NCBI RefSeq assembly: GCF_000499845.2
Contig: NC_023756.2
Location: 5,933,452-5,997,451 of the forward strand
Length of the DNA: 64,000 nucleotides
DNA from: Phaseolus vulgaris
Lineage: Eukaryota; Streptophyta; Magnoliopsida; Fabales; Fabaceae
Reading direction: 5' to 3'
Shown here: piece by piece, positions 28,101-38,623 of the stretch
Layout of the letters: each line of letters begins with the position of its first letter
How positions within the stretch are numbered: the first letter of the stretch is position 1
The notes under the pieces: generated by a model
What the model was told of the DNA's origin: nothing
The model's database searches: none
What the model saw: the letters and a program-made list of their open reading frames with translations, nothing else
Translations under genes and position numbers: made by a program

Positions 28101-29697
28101 AAAAAGAAGTTGTAAAGTCAAATGCAATATTATTTTGGTTATTACAATAATAAAACTCAAACCTTATATATAACCTCATATGAATTAATAAAAGTATAAA
28201 CCCACTAACAATATTGTCTCAAATTAGGAATAGAAATTAACTAGATTAGTACTTGGAGTCATGAATAATTATTTAGTAATATTTCTTTTGAAGATCAAAC
28301 AATAATAATTACATTACATTGTCTAAAGTAAAAGGTATAAACCCATATTATAATTTTTTGAAAACAATGTAACCAAAGTATTCGAATAATTTTCATATAT
28401 TTTTGTTTTGACATATATAGTGGTATTTGTTATTATTAAATTATATTATAAGTAGAGTTTAAATTTTATGTTAGAAACTGGTTTTGGTTTTGTGAAGTTG
28501 AGATAAATTTTATTAAGAAGTGAACTTTAAGTTTGAAAAATCCGCTTCTAGTAAGTGTGGAGCGGGTGACCTGATAAACTAAACAAACACTCGTTAGGAT
28601 AGACTCGAAATGACTCTGATACCATATTAAGAAGTTGACTTTTAGTCTTAACTCAATCTCATAAAACCAACTTATGAGTTGAGGTTTGCACCCACTTATA
28701 TACTATGAAATTTCTTAATCTCTAGTCGACGTGGGATTTCCAACAAATTTAAAATTTATTTTGTAAAATAATATTAAAATATATTTTTACAAGATGTCTT
28801 AGGTTTATATATTTTTTTTTTAAAAAGTAGAGATAAATTTTTTTTAAGTATATTTAAATATTTTAATTAATATCCATAAATTGTTAAATTAAAATTTTGT
28901 GAACTTCTCAGGTGGAATGGCCAATAGATGTATCATACACAAGTGATGAGTATTTCAAGAGATGGAAGTACCCTAGTTACAACTTCACCATGGCCACTTT
29001 TTGGACACCCCATCTAGTAAGATCCAAAGTGGCTGATTCAAATGGTCCAAGCAACACTGGTCTTTTCAACCTCTACCTTGATGAGCATGATGAGAAATGG
29101 ACCACACAAGTTCAAGATTTTGACTACATCATTCTTGATGGAGGGCACTGGTTCTACAGACCAATGGTGTTCTATGAGAGGAAAAAGATTGTGGGGTGCC
29201 ATTTTTGCCTCATGGAAAATGTCCCTGACTTGACCATGTTCTATGGCTACAGAAAGGCTTTTAGGACTGCTTTTAGGGCAATCAATAGCTTGGAAGACTT
29301 CAAGGGCACAGTATTTCTCAGAACATTTGCACCATCTCATTTTGAAAATGGGATATGGAATCAAGGAGGAAATTGTGTGAGAACCAAGCCATTTAGGAGT
29401 AGTGAGGCACAATTAGAGGGCACAAATTTGGAGCTTTATATGATCCAATTGGAGGAGTTTAAGAAAGCTGAAAAAGAAGGTAGAAAGAAGGGTTTGAAAT
29501 TGAAGTTAATTGACACCACACAAGCAATGTTAATGAGACCTGATGGTCATCCAAGTAGATATGGACATTGGGCACATGAGAATGTAACATTGTATAATGA
29601 TTGTGTTCATTGGTGCTTGCCAGGACCCATTGACACATGGAGTGATTTCTTGCTACAAATCTTGAAGATGGAGGGAATGAGATCAGCTATAAGCTAA
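22901..29697 (+). CDS. TBL-B: trichome birefringence-like polysaccharide O-acetyltransferase (2 exons)
   Basis: Exons are 22901-23422 and 28912-29697, phase 0 (AGG|gtaagt and ttctcag|GTG), giving 435 aa. An in-frame ATG at 22838 would add 21 residues. I prefer 22901 because its MKF start aligns with TBL-A, the extra stretch is a pyrimidine-rich leader, and a TATA-like TATAAAG at 22822 lies too close to 22838. A signal anchor is at about residues 23-41, the GDS motif at 157-159 (FVGDSVGRN), and DCVH at D404-H407. The conserved Cys of [18 protein letters not shown] and GCHFC are kept. It is closely similar to TBL-A, so the pair is a recent duplication relative to TBL-C. The intron is 5.5 kb and contains a TRIM retroelement. 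The predicted role is Golgi acetylation of a wall polysaccharide; the substrate is unknown. Confidence 0.92.
25132..25170. repeat. (AT)n microsatellite in TBL-B intron
   Basis: An uninterrupted AT dinucleotide run of about 38 bp, likely to be polymorphic in length. Confidence 0.9.
28510..28745 (-). mobile_element. TRIM-like LTR miniature retroelement in TBL-B intron
   Basis: On the minus strand an LTR begins tgttggaaatcccacgtcga and contains tatataagtgggtgcaaacc. It is followed by a primer-binding-type site, tggtatcagagtcatt, complementary to the initiator Met tRNA 3' end. A shortened second LTR end (aaagttcacttcttaata) follows. There is no coding capacity. The arrangement matches TRIM or solo-LTR elements common in legumes. 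A second copy lies on the plus strand near 43929. Confidence 0.7.
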
Positions 29698-30170
29698 TTT
29701 TTTTTAACCATCTTTAACTCATTTTTCTTGTAACAACCTATCTTTTTTATTTTGTCATTTTTTAAGATAAAATTTGTTATGCTAAATTCAATATATATTT
29801 TTTAATTTGTAGAGAGACATACATGTTCAAGGGTTTCTTTTTCAAATATATGATAAATTATTGTATACTTTTGTTGGTCTTGGATTTATGTAAAATCTCG
29901 TTCTGCTTCTTTTTTTTAATTCTGATTAGTGTTTGGAACCTTGACGTGCATGAGGGTGGTTTCTTGAAATTTTTAGGTTGTTAGTTGGACTAGTGCTTTC
30001 GTTAGTTAGGTAGGTGGTTCTAGTTAAAAATTGATTATTGTGTAATTTTGTATAAAGGTTGAACCACCCTGCAGTGATTCTCATTTATTTATTATTTATT
30101 ACGGATAAAAAAAACTGGTTATGAAAAATGGTAGAATGGTAGAAGAATAACCAAGTGGATTAACCAAACA

Positions 30171-30228
30171 AACTTGTGTGTGTACCTTGTGTTTTTTTGT
30201 GTGTGGACCAAGACTTCACACACAAGTT
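30171..30228. other. Perfect 12-bp inverted repeat with 34-nt loop
   Basis: aacttgtgtgtg (30171-30182) and cacacacaagtt (30217-30228) can pair exactly. It lies 470 bp downstream of TBL-B. No known RNA family is recognised; the GT/CA simplicity makes chance plausible. Confidence 0.4.
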
Positions 30229-30757
30229 AGGCAACACATAATTATTGTGCTTTGTATTGAAAGGTTGTTTTAGCTAACTAATGTGTTGTGAGTCCCATTT
30301 AAATCTCTAGGGTGGTCCCAATTGTCATACTTGGCTTTCACTAACAATCTCTTAATGTTGTTTTGGAAGTATGTGAAGGTTATAAAAATTGTTTTGAATC
30401 ATTTGTGTGATAGTCCAAAATATTTTTGTGGGCTTGGTCTTTTTGATTTGCTTGACATGTGAACCAAACATTATTGATGAATAGATCAAACCTTTTACAA
30501 ATACTAATATAAGGGATTAACAACTTGGTTTTCCAAAAATATTAACAAATATTATCTTTTTCCATCACAATTTATTAGCACATTACTATTGTTTTTCTCC
30601 TCTCACCTTTATATCTTGTGCATTATTTGTGACTTTTAATGTTCTTGTGACTATAAACTTTGAGAAAACAAACTTGATATCAGCTTTAGTTTGTGTTCTG
30701 TAAATATTGAGATATTGAAACACTAAATAGACTCTTGAATTGAATATTAAAATAAAT

Positions 30758-31092
30758 ACTACAAAACAATAATTAAATAAAAATCAATTATAAAAAAAAT
30801 AGTTACTATTGATTAAATATTTTAGAGATAAAAAAATTATTGTTATCTAAAGTAGTTTTTATTATTGATAAATAGTTTCTAGATTGATATCTAATTAGCT
30901 ACCAAAATTTTATCTACTAACTTTAGAATTTAAACAATTGATGCCTAAAATCTTGGTAGCTAATTCGATATAAATTAAAAATTACTTTAAATATAAATAA
31001 TTTTTTTAGTCTCTAAATTATTATTTAATCTAGTCAATATAATAATTAATTATTTTTTAAAATTATTTTTTAGTTAATGATTTTCTACTAGT
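30758..31092. mobile_element. MITE copy 4, diverged
   Basis: The same arm sequences (agtttctagattgatatctaa ... ttcgatataaatt) and an end tgattttctactagt. The start is ctacaaaacaataat with the terminal CA lost. It is older than copies 2 and 3 judging by decayed pairing. Confidence 0.65.
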
Positions 31093-32448
31093 AAAAAGAT
31101 ATACACAATTATATTATATAAAATAAAAAAAAATTATATGTTAATTATTGTGATCAATATTTTATTAGATAAGATTTAAGTTTTATTTTTTACCTTCTAA
31201 TCCAGTTCTGTCCTGTTCCAGTGTGATATGAAATTGAAATTGGAATGATATTTATGGTACGTAGTGATTCTAATTTGTAATTCTTCAATGTCACTTCTCA
31301 ATAGTGGAAAATAATTTCAATGTATCAATGTCACAAAGTGATAGTCTTAAGTAGTAATTGTTAAATAATTGAATTTTGAGTGAGCATTTCATAGTTGTTT
31401 GTGCTAATAAAAAGAGTGATTGAAAATTTAATTTGTGAAATAAAAATGAGAGCAATAATTTTAACGAGATAGAATAATAATTTTAATTTTTTTAATTAAG
31501 AAACAATGATGTCATAATTCTACATGTCATTGTCATGGAACAAGATAGAAATGTATTTTTGATTTTTTTATTAAGCATATCAAAAGAAAGGATTAAAGCA
31601 AAAAAAAAAAATCAAATAAAAAAAAAATGTAATTTTTGTTTTTGTTTTTCAATCTTGGGACCATTTGCAGATTATGATGGTGTGGAGTTTTAGGGCTTTT
31701 GTCCACGGGCTGAAAACCAGTTCAAAAGGTCCAATTTTCTTTTGTTTGTTTTTTCAATTTATTTTTTCTTCAATCCCTTTAATTTTGTAATAAAATAAAG
31801 TTCATTAGTAAAGTAAGTTAAATTAAAGTAACAAAATACTGATACGAAATTCACCAAATTTCTCCTTAATAAATGGACCAAGCTTTAATTAAAGTATTGA
31901 TTAATCATTAATTATGGTGATATGAACTTGTCACCAATACTTGTAAAACAACCATATATTTGAAGTATCTAATCTTCTTAAAATATCTGCATCGCAGTTA
32001 TTTACACGAATCACTTAAATAAGATGCATTTATTAATAGAAAATGTTGTTGGGGGTATTTTATGTGATGCTTACTTATTATATAAGTATTGTAATTTGCA
32101 TTGTTTAGCTATTTTTAATCAATAAAAAAAGTGATTGTTAGGTTAAAAGCAGAAAAAAAGTTAAGTTAGATACTTACTTTAACAATCTTATTATTGATTT
32201 TTTATTTTTTTATTATGTAATCGATAAATTTAAGATAACTTATTTAAATTTTAACTAATCATGTATAGTCTATGGTGTCAGTTAGTTTTACTTTTTTTAA
32301 ATTATAATTTAACTTAATAAGTAATGTAGGATTTGGTTTTAGTTTTTGTATTTTAAAAAATATCAATATATAAAATTTTAATTTTATATATTTTAATTTT
32401 ATTTAACATTAATTAAATCATATATATATATATATAACATAAAATAAT

Positions 32449-32847
32449 CACTACAACTTATATGTAAAGTAGTTTCTATTATTAATAAAACTTATAAATT
32501 ATTTTTTAGATCAGTATCTAATTAACTATCAATTTTTTACCTATCAACCAATTTATATTCTAAAATTGGTAACTAAAACATTGATAATTAATTAATTAAT
32601 TAATTGATAGCTAAAATCTTGGTAGCTAATTAGATACTAATTTAAAAATAAATTTATAATTTTTATTAATAATAAAAACTAATTTATATACCAATGATAT
32701 TTTTAGTTTTTAAAATAATATATAATCTAGTCAATATAACAACTAATTATTTTTATTTCTAAAATTGGTTTCTATCTAATTATTATTTTGTCGTGAACAA
32801 TTTTTTTTATCTAAAATTGGTTTCTATTTAATGATTTTCTGGTACTG
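32449..32847. mobile_element. MITE copy 5 with duplicated terminus
   Basis: Starts cactacaacttatatgtaaa and contains the family arms. The right end is repeated: ctaaaattggtttctat occurs twice, at about 32759 and 32813, each followed by a terminal-like stretch (tttgtcgtg at about 32790 and ttttctggtactg at 32835-32847). The interior contains attaattaattaattaa. Confidence 0.65.
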
Positions 32848-33105
32848 TATTATAAAAATAATTTAATCCATTAAAATATAAAAAAAATATCTAAAATTTA
32901 AGATTGTGCAAAAAAAATTATGATTTTATGAAAGATGTGACTAGAATTAAATCAATAATTGAAGAAGACTAAGATTATAATTTAACATTTTTTTCCCATG
33001 AGAATCAATAGTTCTCCTACTTGATTTATGAAAGTTTTCATTCATGTTGATGCCATACTTGGACCTTAAACCATGACTCCTAATCTTCCTATGTTATGTT
33101 ATTAG

Positions 33106-33309
33106 ACAAATGATTTGAGAAAGCATAAGGGTGAAGTGGGATTGAAAGAGAGCATAAAGCAAAAACTTGAAATGAGTAATGAGTATACCAAACTTTTGTA
33201 TGAAGCATCAATTGCATATTATAACTCTCAACTAACTAAACATCCTCAAAATGAAGTCCACGTGGAAACCCTAATGCCAATAAACTATTGTATCTATGAA
33301 GATGATGGA
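33106..33309 (+). pseudogene. Possible exon or gene fragment, unknown function
   Basis: An open stretch (residues like LRKHKGEVGLKESIKQKLEM, then SNEYTKLLYEASIAYYNSQL) lies after a splice-acceptor-like ttatgttattag. It has clearly higher GC and more even codon use than its surroundings, and ends at a TAA at 33310. It contains a CACGTG at about 33258. No partner exon with matching donor was found, and I recognise no family. It could be a fragment of a lost gene or chance. Confidence 0.3.
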
Positions 33310-33674
33310 TAAGGGTGGCACACTAAATATAGACCCCACAATATGTGGAGTTTATGCATTTCACCCTTCTTTGCTTTGTCCATTTCTTAAGCTCCCATAC
33401 ATCACAACTACCACTTTATTATCCATAAACCAATCATACCTTTATTCCTATTCTTTTTTCCTTTCCCACACTTTGCTACAATTTCACCCTTCATTAGTTG
33501 CTAATTAGTTTGGATCTCATCGGATAAACTTTCTTATAAACAACTTTTCAGAAAGAAAAAAAATTATAAACATAAATTATGCATGAATTAAGAGTAATCT
33601 TTTTTAGAAAAGTTATTACAAAAGAATTTATGTAAATTAGTTAAGATATAAATTTATTTTATTTTATTTTTCTA

Positions 33675-34007
33675 CACTATAAATTCTTTTGTTTATAAAT
33701 CTGTTATTTTTAAATGGTTTCTAAATTGAAATCTAATTAGCTACAAAATCTATTATTTTTAAATGGTTTCTAAATTGGTATCTAATTAGCTACAAAGGTT
33801 TTTGCTACCAAATTTAGTATCTAAATAATTGGTAGTTAAAACCTTGGTAGCTAATTAGATACCAATTTATAAACTATTTAACATAGAAACTAATTTAGAA
33901 ACCAAAAAAAAATTTTAGTTTCTAAAATGGTCTCCAATTTAGTCACTATAGCAACTAGTTATTTTTTATCTCTAAAATTGGTTTTTATTTCATAATTTTA
34001 TTGTAAT
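33675..34007. mobile_element. MITE copy 6
   Basis: The arms match the family and cta flanks both ends (33672-33674 and 34008-34010). A tandem duplication of about 47 bp of one arm (two copies of aaatggtttctaaattg followed by atctaattagctacaaa) lies at about 33706-33800. The left terminus is damaged (cactataaattcttttg). Confidence 0.7.
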
Positions 34008-34855
34008 CTAAGTAAAGAAAGCACAGGTACAAAGTAGACAATTGGTTGAAATAGAATTTTTAGTTTTTTTATATATTTAACTATAAATTTGACATGTGTA
34101 TATACTGTTATTATCTTTAACTCATCAGTTTTAAAGTTAAGAAAATAAATAAGACAATTGATAAAAGAGAATATATATAAAATATATTTTTATAATTTTA
34201 ATTCTACAATTCCCTATTACTTTATAAACTTAGTAAACAAGGAAACAAAAATATGGTAATGACAAAAAAAAAAGAGTGTGCAACATCAAATACAACATAT
34301 ACAAATGATGAATGATTGATGTATATAATGTCGGTTCATGACCTAATTAATTGATACTTTTGATTTGTTAGTTTGGTGTTATGACCACCCAAGTTCATTT
34401 TTAGCAAAGAAAAAAATAGTAAGAGGATGATGCTACTTTTGCATCTTCTTCTTTCATTTTATGGATTAAACTAGCTAATTAGGACACTTTAACCCATGAT
34501 GTGTTATTGGCTCAACAATTATATTTTATTTTTGTATATTTTAGTCAAAGAGAGGTAATGCATATAATCAATGAAGATGATACTCTTTGCTAATCGTATA
34601 TTGTAAGAATGTATTAAGGGTAAAATGTAGCTCACTATCATTTAAATATTTTTCAAAATTTTAAAATTTAAAAAATGCCTCTATATTTATAACTTGTTAA
34701 TTATTGATAAACCCCACGTGGTATATCTTCATTGTTAATAACCTACTACACTTAGTTATCTAAACTTGAAAACTTATTGTAATTTTAGTCCTTAAAAATA
34801 TTTTCAAAACTTTAATTAAAAATCTCATTAAAAATAAAATAAATAGTTAGATTTT

Positions 34856-35085
34856 CACTACAAGAAAATTATTAAATAGAAATTAATTTTAGAATAAAAA
34901 AATAATTAGTTCTTATATTTACTAAATTATATACTACTTTATATACTAAAAAATTATTGATATTTAAAGTAATTTATATTATTAATAAAAATTTATAAAC
35001 TAGTTCCTAAATTGATATATAATTAGATATCAAGTTTTTAGCTAACAATTATTTAGATTCTAAAATTAGTAGTTAAATCTTTAAA
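34856..35085. mobile_element. MITE copy 7, truncated
   Basis: The left half is present (cactacaagaaaattattaa, then ataattagttcttatattta and attgatatataattagatat). Similarity stops after the centre, so the right arm is missing. Confidence 0.65.
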
Positions 35086-35889
35086 ACTAAAACATGAATG
35101 TAAATTAAAATGCAAAGTTGACCGTGCAAAAGAAGCTAAGTAGAATTCTTAGACCATCTAGTCAACAATCACCTACCATTATACCTAGGAAAACGAAAGA
35201 GAAAAAAGGTGAGAACGTCTAAAAGTAAATTGCAAAAAAGTAAATGGTTGAAATTTAAATTGTGAGAATTGTAAATGACTGAAAAGTAAATTGTAAGAAA
35301 TGTAAATGACTGAAAATTAAAATGCAGAATTTGTAAAGTGCAAGAACTTAAATTATAGAAAACGTCAAATAAAGCAGGATTAAAACTGCAAATTGTAGTT
35401 GGATTAACATGAAGGAAAACAAATTAGACTTGTAAATTGAAAAGGTAAATTCTAAAAATGTTAACGAGAAATAATTAAAAGGATTAATAAAATAGAAAAG
35501 TGAAACTCAATTCAAGAACATAAAAGAGGGACCGAAATCATGGTTTAGTAATCTTCCACTTCGAATGCAAGGGACATAAATCATGATTCTTTGTTAATGA
35601 AGAAAACACAACCAATCGATTTGTATGTTCTTATAAACCACTTAATAAAAAAATAGAATTTTGAATTGAATTTCGAAGAGGAAAAAACTAAAAGAGAGCA
35701 TCATCTAACATGACTTTACACTGTTACCCAATTCCATAATTAAATTCACTTAAAAGATAAAACTCATAATGTAAATCAATACAGGAGAAGAAGATCCGTG
35801 AGAGAATGAGAAGAAGAACGAAGAACTTGGATAGAACTTGAAACGTAAAAAAAAATAAACTAAAAATAGAGAAAACTAAAACTAAACGA

Positions 35890-36660
35890 ACTAGTCATTG
35901 TCCTAATATAGTCAGTATCTCCTATGCACCCGTTATTAGCCCAATAATCATGAATAAGCTTTAGACATGAAGTGTCCTGAAGCCACATAGAAAAGAAACG
36001 AAAATTGATAACTTTCCTCAAAGAATTACTAGCACGACTAGCAAGAATAGGGGAATGATCAAAACAATTTTTAACAAGAACCTAATAAGTACAAGAATCT
36101 CATTCATCCAGACACACTCCATTTCATAAAGCCCTATCCAACCTTCCATGAATTCTATGTAACCCTCTCCTTCCATTACACCAAGTATAACAAGATCCAG
36201 TAAAAGGTATACAAGAAAGATCATTAGTATTAATCAAATCTAGGAATTCATTACAAGAAACCTGGTTAGGAGGCACCCCCTTTACAGTCATTCATCGAGA
36301 GCACAACATTAAAATCTCTCGGAATAAACCAAGGCCCTGTGAAGAAACTAAGATCCCTCCACAAAAACCGTCTATCCAAGTATATGTTAACACAATAAAC
36401 ACCTGCAAAGTTAAATTTTTTTATCACGTAGTACAAAAATAAATTGATCATTGACCAAATTTTTTTGGACAAGATTAGGAACTGACAAACACCAAAGCTT
36501 AGCAACTTTATTAACAATAAGAGACGTAACCACCAAATGCATATTAACATATTTGAAAAAACATCAAAAATATCAATGTACGACATCATAGGTTCAACAA
36601 GAAAAATCAGAAGAAATTTATGTAGTTTAAGTAAATTAATCAATATCTTCACAATTTTGT
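35890..36660 (-). pseudogene. LINE endonuclease-domain relic
   Basis: The minus strand reads FLWRDLSFFTGPWFIPRDFN followed by VVLSMNDCKGG, the GDFNVVL block of plant LINE apurinic-type endonucleases. In a second frame it continues as NEFLDLINTNDLSCIPFTG, YTWCNGRRG, RIHGRLDRAL, and NCFDHSPIL (the SDHSP-type catalytic block). GDFN has become RDFN. Frameshifts are present. No RT follows downstream, so this is the 5' portion of a different LINE copy from that at 19.2-21.8 kb. Confidence 0.8.
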
Positions 36661-37978
36661 GCTATGTTTCTGCAGTTAAATGGTTCAACCATTTACTAAC
36701 CAGACTTGCCTCAAACTGAGGGTGGTTCGGGAGCAGTTTAGTAATGCAATGCATGGGTGGTAGGGTCATAAGCAACCTATGTAGATGAAGTGAAAATATG
36801 TTTGGAACAAGTCATTGTGGGGAACATTGAAGATTCAATTATGGCTCTTTTTATTTTAATACTTTTTAAGGATTGTTGTGAAGTAAATTATACATTAAAA
36901 GAATTTAAAAATGACTATTTAATCATTGAATTAACAACGGATTTGACATGCAATGTATTGAAACTATGACCATATTCGTTTTCTGTTAAAGTGTTTTGTA
37001 TAATGTTTTAGAAACTTGTGGTATAAAAATGCCTAGAACATATAAGGTGGCGTGTTATGAAAATTGAATCAAATGACATGTCACATGTGTGAAAGAAACA
37101 CACCATAACGTGAAGCATGAAAATGGGAAAAATTGAATGAAGAAATATTCAATGAATGACTTCACTGCCAAGTGAAGCCAAGGGAAATTCAGAGATGAAC
37201 AACAATCATTTCAAGAGAAATCACCACCACACAATTACTCACATCAAAAGTGTTCAAGAAGCCATGGTTGCTAGAGGAATTAGTTCACACTTTTCTATGA
37301 CAATTTCAAATACTCAGTTCAAAAACTCACATCAATGTCTCTCAAAATGTTTGAGCTAAGTTTAATTTTATCATTCAAATCTTATAATTCCTATAGTTTG
37401 AAAAAAAAGTATTTAAACATTTCTTATCTAAATGTTGTCAAATTAATACATGAAAACAAAAGCAAATAACGGTAGAGTGTTTAATAATATGAATATACAA
37501 ATTTAAAATATGATATTATCTAGACAACTTATAAATTGTTAGTTATATGTAACAGAAATTTATGTAAGTAAAAGTTTTTGCAGTATTTCAAAGGGACTTA
37601 AACGAATATTTTTTAAATACAGGATAAAAATATCAATTTTAATTTCGAGAAAAAAATAAGCTTTATGTTTAAGGGAATATAAATATATTTAAATTAAAAT
37701 ATTGAAATAATAATATTTTAGTCATTTTTTTCTAAACATAAATTTTCCACTACTTTTCTTTTCAATTTAAAAGGAAATCAAAATATTAGGATACCACTTA
37801 ATTTCTTATAATTTCTTCCTCTTTAAACAATAACTGAATAAAGGAAATAATATATATTTTAATTAATCTGTTTCATTTTGTTCCTTTCTTTCCTTAAACC
37901 CCTTTTATTTATTTATTTATTTATTATTATTATTATTATTACTATTACTATTACTATTACTATTACTATTACTATTAC

Positions 37979-38018
<40 letters not shown>

Positions 38019-38435
38019 TCCGAGCTGACGTTAATTTAGAACATTTATATTGAAAGTTATATGAATTACTTGTTAAAAAATATTTTATGTCTGTCATGTA
38101 ATTGTGATTTGCTTTAAATTACAAATCGCTGTTCGTATAAGTAATTATTTATTAAACATTTCTGAATATGTATACGTAATTAGCTGTAAAAGAATTTATA
38201 TTTATTATAAAATAAAATATTAAATATTAGAGAGAGATATCCATAAATTAAATAATTTGTCAAAAAAACTCTCGTTAGAGGAGAAAATTAATTAGATTGC
38301 TTTTAATTGAAATATTTAGAAAAAACAATGAAGAATAATCGTTCTTATTGATTTAATAATGCAAAAAAAATTGATCTTAAAAAATTAAACTCTAAATTTT
38401 GTGATATGTACTGCTATAAATAATGTCATCAGGGT
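36661..38435. other. Intergenic, no gene recognised
   Basis: A 67-codon ORF at 37156-37359 has no recognisable feature. AT-rich DNA and the compound microsatellite precede the copia LTR. Confidence 0.5.
37907..38024. repeat. Compound microsatellite (TTTA)n-(ATT)n-(ACT ATT)n-(ATT)n
   Basis: A continuous run of short repeats about 118 bp long: TTTA units, ATT units, alternating ATT/ACT units giving a 6-bp period, then ATT units again. It is just upstream of the copia 5' LTR. Confidence 0.95.
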
Positions 38436-38623
38436 TGTATGTTAGTTGGATAGTTAGTAGGTTGTTTATTAACAACTTATAGCAGTTCTATATAAATAGT
38501 AATGGTGTATTATTATTTATAGATATGTGTATAAAATGTAAACTTTCATATTCAATATCTATATCTTCTGTTCTATTTTATTTTTATTTTTTGTTTTGTT
38601 GAGTATTTAGTGTGTACTAATAG
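38436..38623 (+). repeat. 5' LTR of the copia element
   Basis: Aligns with 42446-42625. It contains a TATA-like tatataaatag and ends before tggtatttagag. Boundaries are good to a few bases on the left and uncertain on the right. Confidence 0.7.

Larger units (their letters stand above)
23423..28911 (+). other. Single large intron of TBL-B (5489 nt)
   Basis: A GT-AG intron at the same codon as in TBL-A and TBL-C. It is AT-rich, with an (AT)n tract near 25132-25170, TTTA repeats near 27415 and a minus-strand TRIM copy about 170 bp before exon 2. The excess length over the paralogues is only partly explained by recognisable repeats. Short ORFs inside it look like chance. Confidence 0.85.
29698..33105. 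other. TBL-B 3' region and intergenic DNA
   Basis: The first 200 bases are probable 3' UTR (T-rich, tcttgtaacaacc). 30100-30500 has moderate complexity and a 12-bp inverted repeat. MITE copies 4 and 5 occupy part of the rest; otherwise it is AT-rich with no gene. Confidence 0.5.

Noticed and set aside
29038..29412. 124-aa minus-strand ORF opposite TBL-B exon 2
   Set aside because: Antisense shadow of a well-supported coding exon. The same applies to the minus-strand ORFs at 48088-48603 and 46979-47441 opposite TBL-C.
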